Positions 40,651-49,129 of a DNA stretch of 64,000 bases are shown here, piece after piece (position 1 is the stretch's first letter; each line of letters opens with the position of its first letter). The position numbers and the translations under genes are program-made. The stretch is taken from contig JAHBWG010000014.1 in the NCBI GenBank assembly GCA_019637095.1, positions 60,392 through 124,391 of the forward strand. The letters run 5' to 3'. The notes beneath the pieces are model-generated. The model had not been told where the DNA came from. It did no database searches and saw only the letters and a program-made list of their open reading frames with translations. The DNA comes from Sandaracinaceae bacterium. Its GTDB lineage: Bacteria > Myxococcota_A > Polyangia > Polyangiales > Sandaracinaceae.

Positions 40651-41137
40651 CCTCGCGACGCTCGTGGCATCCTCGCAGATCGTCGGAAAGCGAAGGGGCG
40701 AGCGTGCTCGCGCGGGGGTGACGACGCGGAACGATTGAAGAAGGTCGGGAAGGTGGTCGGCGTGATCGTCCTCGTCCTGCTCGTCGCCGGCGGGAGCGGC
40801 TACGCGTGGCGTCGTGGAAGAGCGCGTCGATGATGGAGGTGACGTACGAGGCGCACGACGTCGACTTCCCGGTCCCGTTCCCGCTCACCGAGGATGAGCT
40901 CGCAGCCCTCCGCGCGGAGCGGACACCGCTGGCGGCGCCCGTCCCCGCGAACGCCGACGCCGCGGACGCCGACGCCGCGGACGCCGACGCCGCGGGCGCG
41001 GAGGGCTCCGGCGCCGAGGGCGTCGTGGTCGCCGCGCCGGCCGCCGCTCCGCCCGCGGATCCTCTCGAAGGCGTCGACCTCGCGGCCCTCGCGCTCGCGC
41101 GCGCCGTCGCGCGCGGGCGTCACCTCGTCGAGGCTCG
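40651..41137 (+). repeat. direct repeat D, left copy (upstream region plus 5' part of cytochrome gene)
   Basis: About 487 bases homologous to 45983-46450 in the same orientation. The first ~75 bases are upstream region. Differences are numerous: substitutions, a one-base deletion and extra GAC/GCC repeat codons, so this is the oldest-looking or fastest-decaying of the four pairs. Confidence 0.92.
40726..41137 (+). pseudogene. truncated cytochrome c gene copy
   Basis: Matches the first 130 codons of the cytochrome c gene at 46059. The start ATG has become GCG (40726-40728), one G is missing at about 40808 causing a frameshift, and the match ends abruptly at 41137, before the first haem motif. 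The signal-anchor region (KKVGKVVGVIVLVLLVAGG) is still readable. It cannot produce a cytochrome. Confidence 0.9.
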
Positions 41138-41140
41138 GGA

Positions 41141-41343
41141 TGGACGAGGGCGGTCACCGCACCGCCAGCATCCTCACCATCATCGCGACCTGCATCGCGC
41201 ACGAGGTCAACCCGCGCGCCTACCTGCACCTCGTCGTCAAGCGCATCGTCGAGGGATGGCCGCAAGCGAAGTTGCGCGACCTGCTCCCCGATCGGCTCGT
41301 GGCCGCGCACCCCGAACTCGCCCTGTCGAGCGACACCACCTGA
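41141..41343 (+). pseudogene. IS66-type transposase C-terminal fragment
   Basis: The reading MDEGGHRTASILTIIATCIA, then HEVNPRAYLHLVVKRIV, then AKLRDLLPDRLVAAHPEL resembles the C-terminal end of IS66-family transposases (TA.LLT.I.TC...VNPRAYL, then ELLPDR). Only about 65 residues remain and no terminal inverted repeats were found. It joins the truncated cytochrome copy within four bases, so it marks the left break point of insert D. Confidence 0.65.
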
Positions 41344-41350
41344 GCGCCGC

Positions 41351-41959
41351 TCAGAAGCCGTCCATCGAGGCCGACAGGCTCGCTCGCAGTCCATCGAGCA
41401 GCTCGCGCCGGTGGCGCCTCCGCGTCATCTCGGTGAGGCGCTCGACGAGCGTGTAGAGCTCGTCGAACTCCCGCACCTCCGCCGACAGCCACACGAACGA
41501 AGGATCGTCGGGGTGTGGGCTCGTGCGCGCGATGAGCGCCCGCAGCGACGGGATCGTCGCGGTCGCCTCCCACAGCACCGCGTACTCCTCCTCGTCCATC
41601 CCCCAACGCACGGCGTCCTCGAGAATCGGCGCGAAGTCCGACAGGTCCAGATTCGATAGGAAGAAGCCCGTGACCACGCCGCGGGCCTCGCAGCTCGCGC
41701 AGCTCCACTCGATCCGCTCGTCGAAGAGCTGCACACGCAGGCGACCCACGCATCGCGCGCCGCCCGGCCACGCGATGCACCGCGCTGCGCTCACCCAGGG
41801 GCCATCCTGATCCGGCAGCGACCTCGCCACCTGCACAATCGTGCGCGCCAGCTCCACGAGGGTCTCGCCCGCGATCCGCATCGACTCGGCGTCCTCCAGA
41901 TCCACTCCCTTCACGGCCCGAGTGGAGCACGCAACCGACCTCGCGACCAGCGGGACCAC
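41351..41959 (-). CDS. hypothetical protein with zinc-ribbon-like segment, on insert D
   Basis: 202 residues from ATG; ATG 41881 would remove a poor leader and may be the true start. No signal peptide. The middle has CIAWPGGARCVGRLRVQLF, then IEWSCASCEARGVVTGF, a four-Cys pattern resembling a zinc ribbon that I have seen in uncharacterised proteins near mobile elements. The remainder is acidic and helical (DEEEYAVLWEATATIPSLRA). Its function is unknown. It converges with the IS66 remnant, seven bases away. Confidence 0.6.
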   Translation of the reverse strand: MVPLVARSVACSTRAVKGVDLEDAESMRIAGETLVELARTIVQVARSLPDQDGPWVSAARCIAWPGGARCVGRLRVQLFDERIEWSCASCEARGVVTGFFLSNLDLSDFAPILEDAVRWGMDEEEYAVLWEATATIPSLRALIARTSPHPDDPSFVWLSAEVREFDELYTLVERLTEMTRRRHRRELLDGLRASLSASMDGF

Positions 41960-41994
41960 GACCGGATTCGCCGCGCCGGGGGCGCCTCACGTCT

Positions 41995-42260
41995 CTCGTG
42001 GGCGGGTTACTGAGATCCGATACGTTCCCCGCATGTCGTAGACCCCGTACGCGCTCACGTTCGCCGGGGTACCTACCCACCCTCGCCGTGCACGGTCTCC
42101 GCTGGCACGCCCGCCCGAAGTGCGCTCCGCTCGCCGCCGGCCATCGGTTGCCCCAGGGAACCGGCGGCCGTCGTTGTCATCGCCGCGTCCCACTCCTGCA
42201 CACTGGGCAGCCGCTTCCCCACCGAGAGACAGTTGCCCCGCGCGTCCTCGAGCCTTCGTT
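41995..42260 (-). pseudogene. formylglycine-generating-enzyme-like (SUMF1) fragment, frameshifted
   Basis: The minus strand reads LEDARGNCLSVGKRLPSVQEW in one frame, PANVSAYGVYDMRG in another and RGNVSDLSNPP in a third. These match, in order, the FGE-sulfatase pattern (DA..YC...GKRLPTEAEWE, then PN.FGLYDM.GNV.EW). At least two frameshifts separate them and the rest of the domain is absent. It accounts for the 306-base gap between the flanking genes. Confidence 0.6.
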
Positions 42261-42265
42261 CCACA

Positions 42266-44164
42266 TCAGCGGATGAAGTGCTGAACGTGTCCGACGGCGC
42301 CCGCGACGCCGGTGCCGTGCAAGCCGTTGCCGGGCACCCCGCCCGATACGTCACGCGTCATGCCCCCGGGGAAGAAGCCGGAGGAGACGGTGAGCACGGC
42401 GCCGCCGCCGCCGCCGCCGCCGCCCGCGCGCGCGCAAGCGGGGCAGTCGATGCCACCATCCCCGCCCCGAGCCGCGAGGGTACCGGTCCCGACGAGGGAT
42501 CGGGCGATGATCGCGACCACCCCGCCGCCACCGCCGCCGCTCCCGCCGCCCCCTCCGCTGCGACTTCCCCGCCCGCCACCACCGCCGCCGCCTCCCTGGA
42601 AACGTGGACACCCGGCGGCCGCGCCCGTGAGGATCGCCTGCGGCATCAGCAGCGCGCGGGCGGCTGCGAACCCGGACCCGGTGTTGCCACCTCCCGCGGT
42701 GCCGTCACCCGCGGCGCCCCCGGCGCCGCCGAGGAGGCAGTCACCACCGCCGCCCGCCGTCGCGAACGCCGGACCCCCGAACGGTCCCTCCGCCGCGCCC
42801 CCGCCGCCACCGGCGCCTCCGAGCCCGCCTGCGTACACGGCGTTTCCTCCCGCAGACCCGGCGCCGTCGAAGTGGCCGCCGGCGGCGCCCGCCGCGCCGT
42901 CGCCGGAGAGCCCCGTGACGCCGTCGTTCCGGACCTCCCCGTCGATGCGCGCGGTCCCGCGTACGCGGATGAGGTAGCCGCTCGTGTGGAGGACCCCGCC
43001 AGCGGCGACGGTGAAGTTCTCGATCTGGACGTCCCCCGTGAGCGTGCTCGTTCCGGTGACGACGAGATCTCCATCGCGGCCGTCGCCCCAGAGCGGCTCC
43101 GGGCAAGGGCCGCCGCCCGAGGTCACCCCCATCGCGAGGCCGTCGTGGCCCCCGGCCGAGGAGTCCGGCGCCGTCCCGCCGGCGACGTCCCCGAGGTGCC
43201 AGAGCGCGAGGGTCGTTCCGTCCGGCACGAGGTCGACGTCCGGCGCGAACGGCGCCGTGTACCGCACCGCCGAGCTCACACGCAGCTCTCTCGCGTCGCC
43301 TTGCATGAACCGGAAGGCGGGCGCGGTCTCGGTCGGCTCGCGACCGAGCGTCGTGATCCCGGACGTCGGGAGGGGGTTGCGCGCCGCGTTGCCCTCGAAG
43401 CGGTCGACCGCGAAGGGAACCCCGTCGACCCAGAAGGTCCACGCCGCGGCGCTCGAGTAACCGCCACCGGCGTAGGTGTATGCGACGTGGTGCCAGACGC
43501 CGACGCCGCGGGTCACGGCACCCGCCATCGCCGCAGGCGCACGCAAGCCGTTGTGCGCGGTGTACTGCACGATGAGGTCGCCCACCTCGCGCGCCGTGAA
43601 GCTCAGGCGGCCCACGGTGATGATGGGCCGATCCCCCGTCACCGCCGGGATCCGAATCCAGGCCTCGACCGTGTGCGCGGTGTCCGCGAGGGAGAACCCG
43701 CTGACCTCGACGTGGCTGGCGCCGTCGAAGCGGCCCCAGCCGCAGGGGGTGGGCGTCGCCGCGTCGACGCCAGTATCGGGGACGGCGCCGTCGACGCCCG
43801 CGTCGAGTCCCGCGTCGGCGCCGCCGTCCATGCCCGCGTCCATGCCGCCGGCGTCGGTCGGACCCGCGTCGAACCCGCCCGCGTCGGACCCGGCGTCGGG
43901 CGCCGCCCCCCCGTCGACGCCCGCATCGACGGGCGGCAGAGCCGCGTCGATCCCTGCGTCGAGTCGCGCGTCCACGCCGGCGTCGCCCCGCGGGCTCGCG
44001 GCGTCGATATCTGCATCTGCGTCGTGCTCGCGTGCCACGCACGCGCCGGCGGCGCAGCTGAAGCCGCTGGGGCAGTCGTCGTGGGTGTCGCAGACGTAGC
44101 GGCCCGACGGGATGGTGAGCTCACAGCCCGCGAGGAGCGTCAGCGCGAGGAGCCGGCGCGCCAT
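42266..44164 (-). CDS. LamG-like lipoprotein with glycine-rich C-terminus, on insert D
   Basis: 632 residues. Short signal and lipobox LLAGC (Cys about 14), then a Cys-rich segment (CDTHDDCPSGFSCAAGACV) and an Asp/Ala/Gly linker of about 100 residues. Residues about 150-330 resemble a LamG/concanavalin domain (FDGASHVEVSGFSLADTAHT, then VEAWIRIP, VWHHVAYTYAGGGY, TLALWHLGDVAGG), which binds glycans or proteins. The last 250 residues are extremely Gly-rich with short hydrophobic islands. Its start overlaps the stop of the TPR gene (TGATG), so the two are coupled. Probably surface-exposed. Confidence 0.75.
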   Translation of the reverse strand: MARRLLALTLLAGCELTIPSGRYVCDTHDDCPSGFSCAAGACVAREHDADADIDAASPRGDAGVDARLDAGIDAALPPVDAGVDGGAAPDAGSDAGGFDAGPTDAGGMDAGMDGGADAGLDAGVDGAVPDTGVDAATPTPCGWGRFDGASHVEVSGFSLADTAHTVEAWIRIPAVTGDRPIITVGRLSFTAREVGDLIVQYTAHNGLRAPAAMAGAVTRGVGVWHHVAYTYAGGGYSSAAAWTFWVDGVPFAVDRFEGNAARNPLPTSGITTLGREPTETAPAFRFMQGDARELRVSSAVRYTAPFAPDVDLVPDGTTLALWHLGDVAGGTAPDSSAGGHDGLAMGVTSGGGPCPEPLWGDGRDGDLVVTGTSTLTGDVQIENFTVAAGGVLHTSGYLIRVRGTARIDGEVRNDGVTGLSGDGAAGAAGGHFDGAGSAGGNAVYAGGLGGAGGGGGAAEGPFGGPAFATAGGGGDCLLGGAGGAAGDGTAGGGNTGSGFAAARALLMPQAILTGAAAGCPRFQGGGGGGGGRGSRSGGGGGSGGGGGGVVAIIARSLVGTGTLAARGGDGGIDCPACARAGGGGGGGGAVLTVSSGFFPGGMTRDVSGGVPGNGLHGTGVAGAVGHVQHFIR

Positions 44165-44940
44165 CAGAACACCCCCTCGACGCCGAGGCCGCGAGGACGC
44201 ACTGCGGCTGGTGACTCGCCGCCCGCGCCGGCAACGGCCCAGACAATCCCCGCGACGATGGCCGCGCCTCCGAGGGGGAGCAGGATCGCGCCGGCGGTCT
44301 CGAGGGCCGGGCCTCGTTCATAGGCCGCCATCGAGTCGGCCCAGCGCGCACCGACGGGTGGATTCTCCACCGTCGCCCGGTCCACCGCGCCGAGCCCGAG
44401 CAGGACGGCGCCCGCGATCGCGGCGGCGCCCCCGACCGCGACGACGATCCAGGGGCCCGCGCCCGCGTGGCCATCCCCGCTCGGGGAGCTCGGCCCCGAG
44501 GGGCGGGTGGGCTCCGATGCGGGGCTCTCCTCGGCCGGCGGAGTCACTTCGGCCTCGAGCTGGCGTCGCAGGAAATCGATCCGATTCCGTGCCATCGTGT
44601 GCTGCGGCGCGGCGGGCGCGAGCTCCACGTACCGCTCGTAGGCCTCGAGGGCGACGCGGTCCTGCCGCGCCCGCTCGGCGGCGCTCGCGACGTTGTAGAG
44701 GAGCTCGGGCCGCTGGCTCAGGGCGTAGCTGCGCTGGAAGTACTCGAGCGCCGCGTCGAAGCGACCCGCGTGGTAGGCCGTGTTGCCCGCATCGAACAGC
44801 GCGCGCGCCTCCGCGTCGAGCGATGCGGCTCGCCCTTCGTCGAGCCCCGACACCGCGTGCGCGTCCTCCTCCTGCGCCCAGGCGCCGCACGGCGCGCTCG
44901 CTGCGAGCCACGCGACCAACCCGATTCCCACCCAGCGCAT
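44164..44940 (-). CDS. exported TPR protein with C-terminal membrane segments, on insert D
   Basis: 258 residues. The signal peptide ends APCGAWA. Residues about 40-130 contain two to three tetratricopeptide-like repeats (LFDAGNTAYHAGRFDAALEY, then FQRSYALSQRPELLYNVASA, then ALEAYERYVELAP). A Pro/Ser linker follows, then two hydrophobic segments (WIVVAVGGAAAIAGAVLLGL and AILLPLGGAAIVAGIVWAVA). TPRs bind partner proteins. This architecture is common in myxobacterial gene pairs of unknown function. It is coupled to the LamG-like lipoprotein gene, suggesting they act together. Confidence 0.75.
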   Translation of the reverse strand: MRWVGIGLVAWLAASAPCGAWAQEEDAHAVSGLDEGRAASLDAEARALFDAGNTAYHAGRFDAALEYFQRSYALSQRPELLYNVASAAERARQDRVALEAYERYVELAPAAPQHTMARNRIDFLRRQLEAEVTPPAEESPASEPTRPSGPSSPSGDGHAGAGPWIVVAVGGAAAIAGAVLLGLGAVDRATVENPPVGARWADSMAAYERGPALETAGAILLPLGGAAIVAGIVWAVAGAGGESPAAVRPRGLGVEGVF

Positions 44941-45410
44941 CCCGTCCCCCCGTCACCTGACCATACGAACCGGGAAGACGATACCGCCCGAGAAGCGCGG
45001 GTCGCAACCGGACGTGAATCGGGGCGAATCGCGAGGCCGAATCGGCACGCCGCCGACGCCAGCGCTGGGCACGAAGCCCCACGCCGACGTCCGAGAGCGT
45101 CCTGAGGGGCGGCAGGTCGGCCGTGAGCAGGCGCCGAGGACGGAGCGGTGCGCCGCGGCACGCGGCGCGTGGTCACCGGCACGGCGGGCGCCTCGATCGC
45201 GCGTCGCGCGCCCCACGGCTCGTCGGCGACGTGGAAGGGGACGCCCGCGAGGTCGAGCGTCGGGTAGAGGGCGTAGGGCTCGGCGACGGGCGCGCCCGGC
45301 GCGGGACAGCCGGTGGGCGTGACGATCGCCGCGTCGCGATCGCCCGCGTCGCGATCGCCCGCGTCGCGACCCGCGGCGTCGGTCAGGGGCGCGACGCCCG
45401 CGTCGTCGAT
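44941..45410 (-). other. gene-free stretch with a linker-like coding remnant
   Basis: No intact gene. On the minus strand the frame following the NmrA fragment reads IDDAGVAPLTDAAGRDAGDR, then GCPAPGAPVAEPYALYPTLD, which looks like the linker and start of a secreted lipoprotein domain rather than part of NmrA, and loses coherence near 45190. I see no start codon or signal peptide for it. The remaining bases to the TPR gene hold only that gene's probable TATGGT box near 44963. Confidence 0.4.
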
Positions 45411-45765
45411 CGTCCCCCCCGACGAAGAGCGAGAAGCCGAGGCGGCTGGAGAAGTCCGCGTGGTACGCCGACGCGAACACCAGCCGGCGCACGCCCGCCG
45501 CGAGCGCGGCGTCGACGAAGGCCCGCCCCAGCGCCTCCTCGGCGGGGTCGTGCGGCGTGACGAAGAAGGCGCGGTCCACGCCCTCGAGCGACGCGGCGAG
45601 CGAGGCAGGATCGCCCAGGTCGCCGACCACCTCCTGTGCGCCCGCGGGCGCGGTGCCCGGCTTGCGCACCAACGCGCGGGCCCGCGCGCCGCGCTCGGCG
45701 AGCGCCCGGATCACCTCGCTCCCCACGCGGCCGCGCGCGCCCACGACCAGGATCTCGCCGGTCAC
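45411..45765 (-). pseudogene. NmrA-like NAD(P)-binding protein, truncated after 118 residues
   Basis: From GTG 45765 the frame gives EILVVGARGRVGSEVIRALA, a Rossmann GxxGxxG loop, then VDRAFFVTPHDPAEEALGRA and RLVFASAYHADFSSRLGF, typical of NmrA/atypical short-chain dehydrogenases. At a run of seven G (minus strand, 45414-45420) the frame changes to Arg-rich nonsense. With six G it would read into a different, DAG-linker-like sequence. The remaining half of the NmrA domain is absent, so this is a truncated fragment, perhaps fused to foreign sequence. Confidence 0.65.
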
Positions 45766-45982
45766 GAGCGCAACCCGAGCGGTGCGGCACGTGACGCGGG
45801 GGCTCGGTACGACGGAGCGGCGCGTGGCATCCGCGCAGGGTGGAGGCGTCGTGCCCCGGGGCGCAAGGCCCGCGGCCGCGGCGGACGCCCTCGGCTTCAC
45901 GCGGGATCTCTGCGCGCCGTCGATCGAGGGCGCGCTCCCGCCGTCACCGGCGGGTCGGTCACGCCCAGCGTCTCGTCGCCTC

Positions 45983-46450
45983 CCCTCGCGACTTCTGTGG
46001 CATCCTCGCAGATGGTTGGGATGCGAAGCGACGAGCGTGCTCGCGCAGGGGTGACGACATGGAACGATTGAAGAAGGTCGGGAAGGTGGTCGGCGTGATC
46101 GTCCTCGTCCTGCTCGTCGCCGGCGGGAGCGGCTACGCGTGGGCGTCGTGGAAGAGCGCGTCGATGATGGAGGTGACGTACGAGGCGCACGACGTCGACT
46201 TCCCGGTCCCGTTCCCGCTCACCGAGGAGGAGCTCGCAGCCCTCCGCGCGGAGCGGACACCGCCGGCGGCGCCCGACGCCGCGAACGCCGACGCCGCGGA
46301 CGCCGCGAACGCGGAGGACCCCGGCGCCGAGGGCGTCGTGGTCGCCGCGCCGCCCGCCGCTCCGCCCGCGGATCCTCTCGAAGGCGTCGACCTCGCGGCC
46401 CTCGCGCTCGAGCGCGCCGTCGCGCGCGGGCGTCACCTCGTCGAGGCTCG
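45983..46450 (+). repeat. direct repeat D, right copy (upstream region plus 5' part of intact cytochrome gene)
   Basis: Partner of 40651-41137. This copy runs into the complete cytochrome gene. The 217 bases between the NmrA fragment and this repeat show nothing I recognise. Confidence 0.92.
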
Positions 46451-47168
46451 CTACGCGTGTATCGAGTGTCACGGGGACGACTTCGGGGGCGGCACGATGA
46501 TCGACGACCCCATGATCGGCTCGCTCTACGGGCCCAACCTCACCGGGGGCGAGGGCAGCCGCGTGACGGACTGGACCGTCGCGGAGTGGGACCGCGCGGT
46601 GCGGCACGGGATCCTCCCCGGTGGGCGCCCGAGCGCCATGCCGGCGGAGGACTACCAGCGAATGAGCGACCAGGAGCTCTCCGACGTCATCGCCTACGTC
46701 CGCTCGTTCCCCGCCGTCGACCGGCGGATGCCCCCGATCTCGCTGGGCCCGCTCGGGACCGTGCTGATGGCCACGGGACAGCTCCCGCTCTCGGTCACAC
46801 GCATCGCCGAGCACGACCGCGCGCACCCCGTCGCGCCGCCCGAGGCCGCGCCGACCGTCGAGTTCGGCGAGCACCTGGCCGGCGTCTGCACCGGCTGCCA
46901 CCGCGAGGACATGCGCGGCGGCCCGATCCCGGCCGCTCCCCCCGACTGGCTCGCCGCCGCGAACCTCACGCCGCACGCAGACGGCCTCGCGGGCTGGTCC
47001 TACGAGGACTTCCGCACCGCCATGCGCGAGTTCCGCCGCCCCGACGGCACCGAGCTCGGGCTCCCGATGAGCCTCATGCGCCGCTACATCTCGAACATGA
47101 GCGACGTGGAGCTCGAGGCGATGTGGGCCTACCTGCAGTCGCTCCAGCCACAGCCGACGGGGACCTGA
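46059..47168 (+). CDS. membrane-anchored dihaem cytochrome c
   Basis: 369 residues. ATG 46059 is preceded by GGGGTG. The N-terminal anchor is KKVGKVVGVIVLVLLVAGG, then an acidic/Ala-rich linker. The first haem c motif is ACIECHGDDFGGG (about residue 135), with GILPGGRPSAMPAEDYQRMS downstream supplying the distal Met. The second is CTGCHREDMRGG (about residue 280) with GLPMSLMRRY. Each is a class I cytochrome c domain. It carries electrons on the periplasmic face of the membrane; partners are not encoded nearby. Its 5' part is duplicated at 40651-41137. Confidence 0.9.
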   Translation: MERLKKVGKVVGVIVLVLLVAGGSGYAWASWKSASMMEVTYEAHDVDFPVPFPLTEEELAALRAERTPPAAPDAANADAADAANAEDPGAEGVVVAAPPAAPPADPLEGVDLAALALERAVARGRHLVEARYACIECHGDDFGGGTMIDDPMIGSLYGPNLTGGEGSRVTDWTVAEWDRAVRHGILPGGRPSAMPAEDYQRMSDQELSDVIAYVRSFPAVDRRMPPISLGPLGTVLMATGQLPLSVTRIAEHDRAHPVAPPEAAPTVEFGEHLAGVCTGCHREDMRGGPIPAAPPDWLAAANLTPHADGLAGWSYEDFRTAMREFRRPDGTELGLPMSLMRRYISNMSDVELEAMWAYLQSLQPQPTGT

Positions 47169-47304
47169 TCCGCGCCCCGGCGCGAGGCGATCCGCGAGGC
47201 CGTGCTCCTCGGCTTCTCGGGGCAACGTCTCGTGCGCGCGCTTCGCGTCGCCCGCCGCCCGATCGATCGCTTCTCGCAAGAGACGTTGCTCGTGGGCGGC
47301 GAGC

Positions 47305-47943
47305 TCAATGCGCCGCGGCGGCGCCCCAGAGCTCGCGCAGGCGCCGGTCCCGCCCGCACGAGAGCCGGTAGCTCTGGTAGCGCGCGGGGTTCGTGCGGTG
47401 GAAGTCCTGGTGGTAGGCCTCGGCGACCCAGAACGTCGACGCGTTCAGCACGCGCGTGACGACGCGCTGGCGCAGCTCGGCGCGCACGCGCGCGAGCGAG
47501 GCCTCCGCGAGCCGCCGCTGCTCGGCGTCGAGCACGAAGATCGCGGTGCGGTACGTCGCGCCGCGATCGCAGAACTGCCCGCCGTCGTCGGTCGGGTCCA
47601 CGTTGTGCCAGAAGACCTCGAGCAGCCGCTCGTAGCTGATGCGCGACGGGTCGTAGACGACGCGCACCGCCTCGAGGTGCCCGGTGCGGCCGCGCCCGAC
47701 GTCTTCGTACGACGGCCGCTGCGCGTGGCCGCCCGTGTAGCCGGAGAGCACGCTCCGTACCCCGTCGAGCGCTTCGAACGGGCCCTCCATGCACCAGAAG
47801 CAGCCGCCGGCGAAGATCGCCTCGGCCATCGCGTCCGGCACGGGCGGCGCCGCCTGCGTGCCGGACTGCGCGCGCGCGCCATCGGGATCGCAGCCGCCGA
47901 GCGCGAGCAGGAAGAGGATCGAGTGGGCGAGTGTCCGTTGCAT
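47305..47943 (-). CDS. msrA: peptide methionine-S-sulfoxide reductase, lipoprotein form
   Basis: 212 residues from ATG 47943. Lipobox LALGGC near residue 17, so it acts at the periplasmic or outer surface. The MsrA domain has the catalytic GGCFWCMEGPFEAL and the conserved GYTGGHAQRPSYEDVGRG, GHLEAVRVVYDP and FWHNVDPT segments. The enzyme repairs oxidised methionine in envelope proteins. No separate MsrB is nearby. Length is normal for MsrA plus a leader. Confidence 0.95.
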   Translation of the reverse strand: MQRTLAHSILFLLALGGCDPDGARAQSGTQAAPPVPDAMAEAIFAGGCFWCMEGPFEALDGVRSVLSGYTGGHAQRPSYEDVGRGRTGHLEAVRVVYDPSRISYERLLEVFWHNVDPTDDGGQFCDRGATYRTAIFVLDAEQRRLAEASLARVRAELRQRVVTRVLNASTFWVAEAYHQDFHRTNPARYQSYRLSCGRDRRLRELWGAAAAH

Positions 47944-48002
47944 GCGACCCTTACGCATGGCTCACCGCGCTCGTTACCGCGCCTCCGCTCCAGTCAGCGA
48001 GC

Positions 48003-48950
48003 TCAGAGGGGCAGGTAGGGCGCGAAGTGCGCCTCGCCGAACGGCGTGTCGCGCCGGAGGTTCACCGCGGTGAGCTCGCGGCCCATCTCGGAGGCGAGGC
48101 GCAGCACCGGCGGCTGGCTCGTCCCGCCCTTGAAGGTGCGCGCTCCCGCGGCGTGCATCGCGTCGAGCAGGTGCCGGTACACGGGGCGCAGCACGCCGCG
48201 GCCGCGCAGCTCCGGCGCGAAGCACAGGCTCATCCCGGCGATCGGCCCCCAGAGCGGGTTGTCGAGCGCGACGGTCGCGCTCGCGTGGCCGCGCACGCCG
48301 CGGTCGGTGCGCAATGTGGTTTGCGTACGTGTACCGTCGCCGAGGCCCGCGACGAGCTGCGCGCGCTGCTTCTCGAGGTAGCCGGGGTAGGCGCCGAACC
48401 AGCAGTGCTCGGGCGCCGCGCGGAAGGTCTCCTCGTAGAGCGCGAGGACCGGCTCGACGTCTGCCTCCTCCATCGGCGCGAGCGTGACTCCGTCGGGGAG
48501 CGCGCCACCGCCGAGCCGCGCGCGCGCCGCCTCGACGTCGCCGACGAGCTGGACGCTGTCGACGCCGAGCCCGAGCCGCCGGAGCGCGCGGTACGCCTCC
48601 GGGCAGCCGGCGTCGACGGACAGGTCGAGCTCTCCCTCGAGCGCCGGGATCACGGCCGCGAGCGTCGCGTCGAGCCAGCGCGCGACGTCGGCGCCCTCGC
48701 GCCGATCGATCGCGATCGTCCACACCGGCGTGCCGAACCACGACGCCTCGTCGAAGCGCCACGCCACGATCGCGTCGATCGCGCCGCCGCGCTGGAGGGC
48801 GCGGACCTCGCCCTCGGCGTGGATCGGCGCGAGGTAGTCGCCGAGCTTCTCCTCCGCCGGCGCGCGCGGGCCCTCGAAGAACCCGTGCCGCGCGATGGCG
48901 GCGCGCCTGAGCTCCACGTGCGCGCCCACGAGGTCCACGCCGCGGAGCAT
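48003..48950 (-). CDS. GNAT-family acetyltransferase
   Basis: 315 residues from ATG 48950 (the upstream extension is low-complexity and overlaps the divergent gene's promoter area). The C-terminal half is a GNAT fold: EEADVEPVLALYEETF, then GMSLCFAPELRGRGVLRPVY with an R/Q-x-x-G-x-G-like acetyl-CoA loop, then HLLDAMHAAGARTFKGGT. The N-terminal half looks like a second, degenerate GNAT unit (RWLDATLAAVIPALEGELD). It transfers an acetyl group to an unknown acceptor. Confidence 0.7.
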   Translation of the reverse strand: MLRGVDLVGAHVELRRAAIARHGFFEGPRAPAEEKLGDYLAPIHAEGEVRALQRGGAIDAIVAWRFDEASWFGTPVWTIAIDRREGADVARWLDATLAAVIPALEGELDLSVDAGCPEAYRALRRLGLGVDSVQLVGDVEAARARLGGGALPDGVTLAPMEEADVEPVLALYEETFRAAPEHCWFGAYPGYLEKQRAQLVAGLGDGTRTQTTLRTDRGVRGHASATVALDNPLWGPIAGMSLCFAPELRGRGVLRPVYRHLLDAMHAAGARTFKGGTSQPPVLRLASEMGRELTAVNLRRDTPFGEAHFAPYLPL

Positions 48951-49129
48951 GCCACGGCGGGGACTCGCTGACCCGCGCGCGGTCGCCGCGCCCGTGGAGT
49001 GAAGCTGATTCTGTTCCATTGTGTTCCGTGGTGACCGGGTTCGGCCGGTCGGCCTCGCCCGGAGAGCGCCGCGCCGCGCTCGCTCGGGCCCGCGAGGCGT
49101 CGGCACCAGCTTTGCGGAGGCCGCGCCGC

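Noticed and set aside
41141..41343. Idea that the IS66 fragment is an active insertion sequence
   Set aside because: Only about 65 C-terminal residues remain and no terminal inverted repeats or target duplications flank it.
42380..42600. Very GC-rich, GCC/CCG-repeat region looking like a structured RNA or origin
   Set aside because: It is the Gly-rich end of the LamG-like lipoprotein gene in frame; no AT-rich unwinding element or DnaA boxes.
45310..45375. Tandem repeat GCGTCGCGATCGCCC in the insert D gap
   Set aside because: A 15-base unit repeated about twice, encoding Asp-Ala-Gly linker codons on the minus strand; linker repeats of this kind are common here and need no special explanation.
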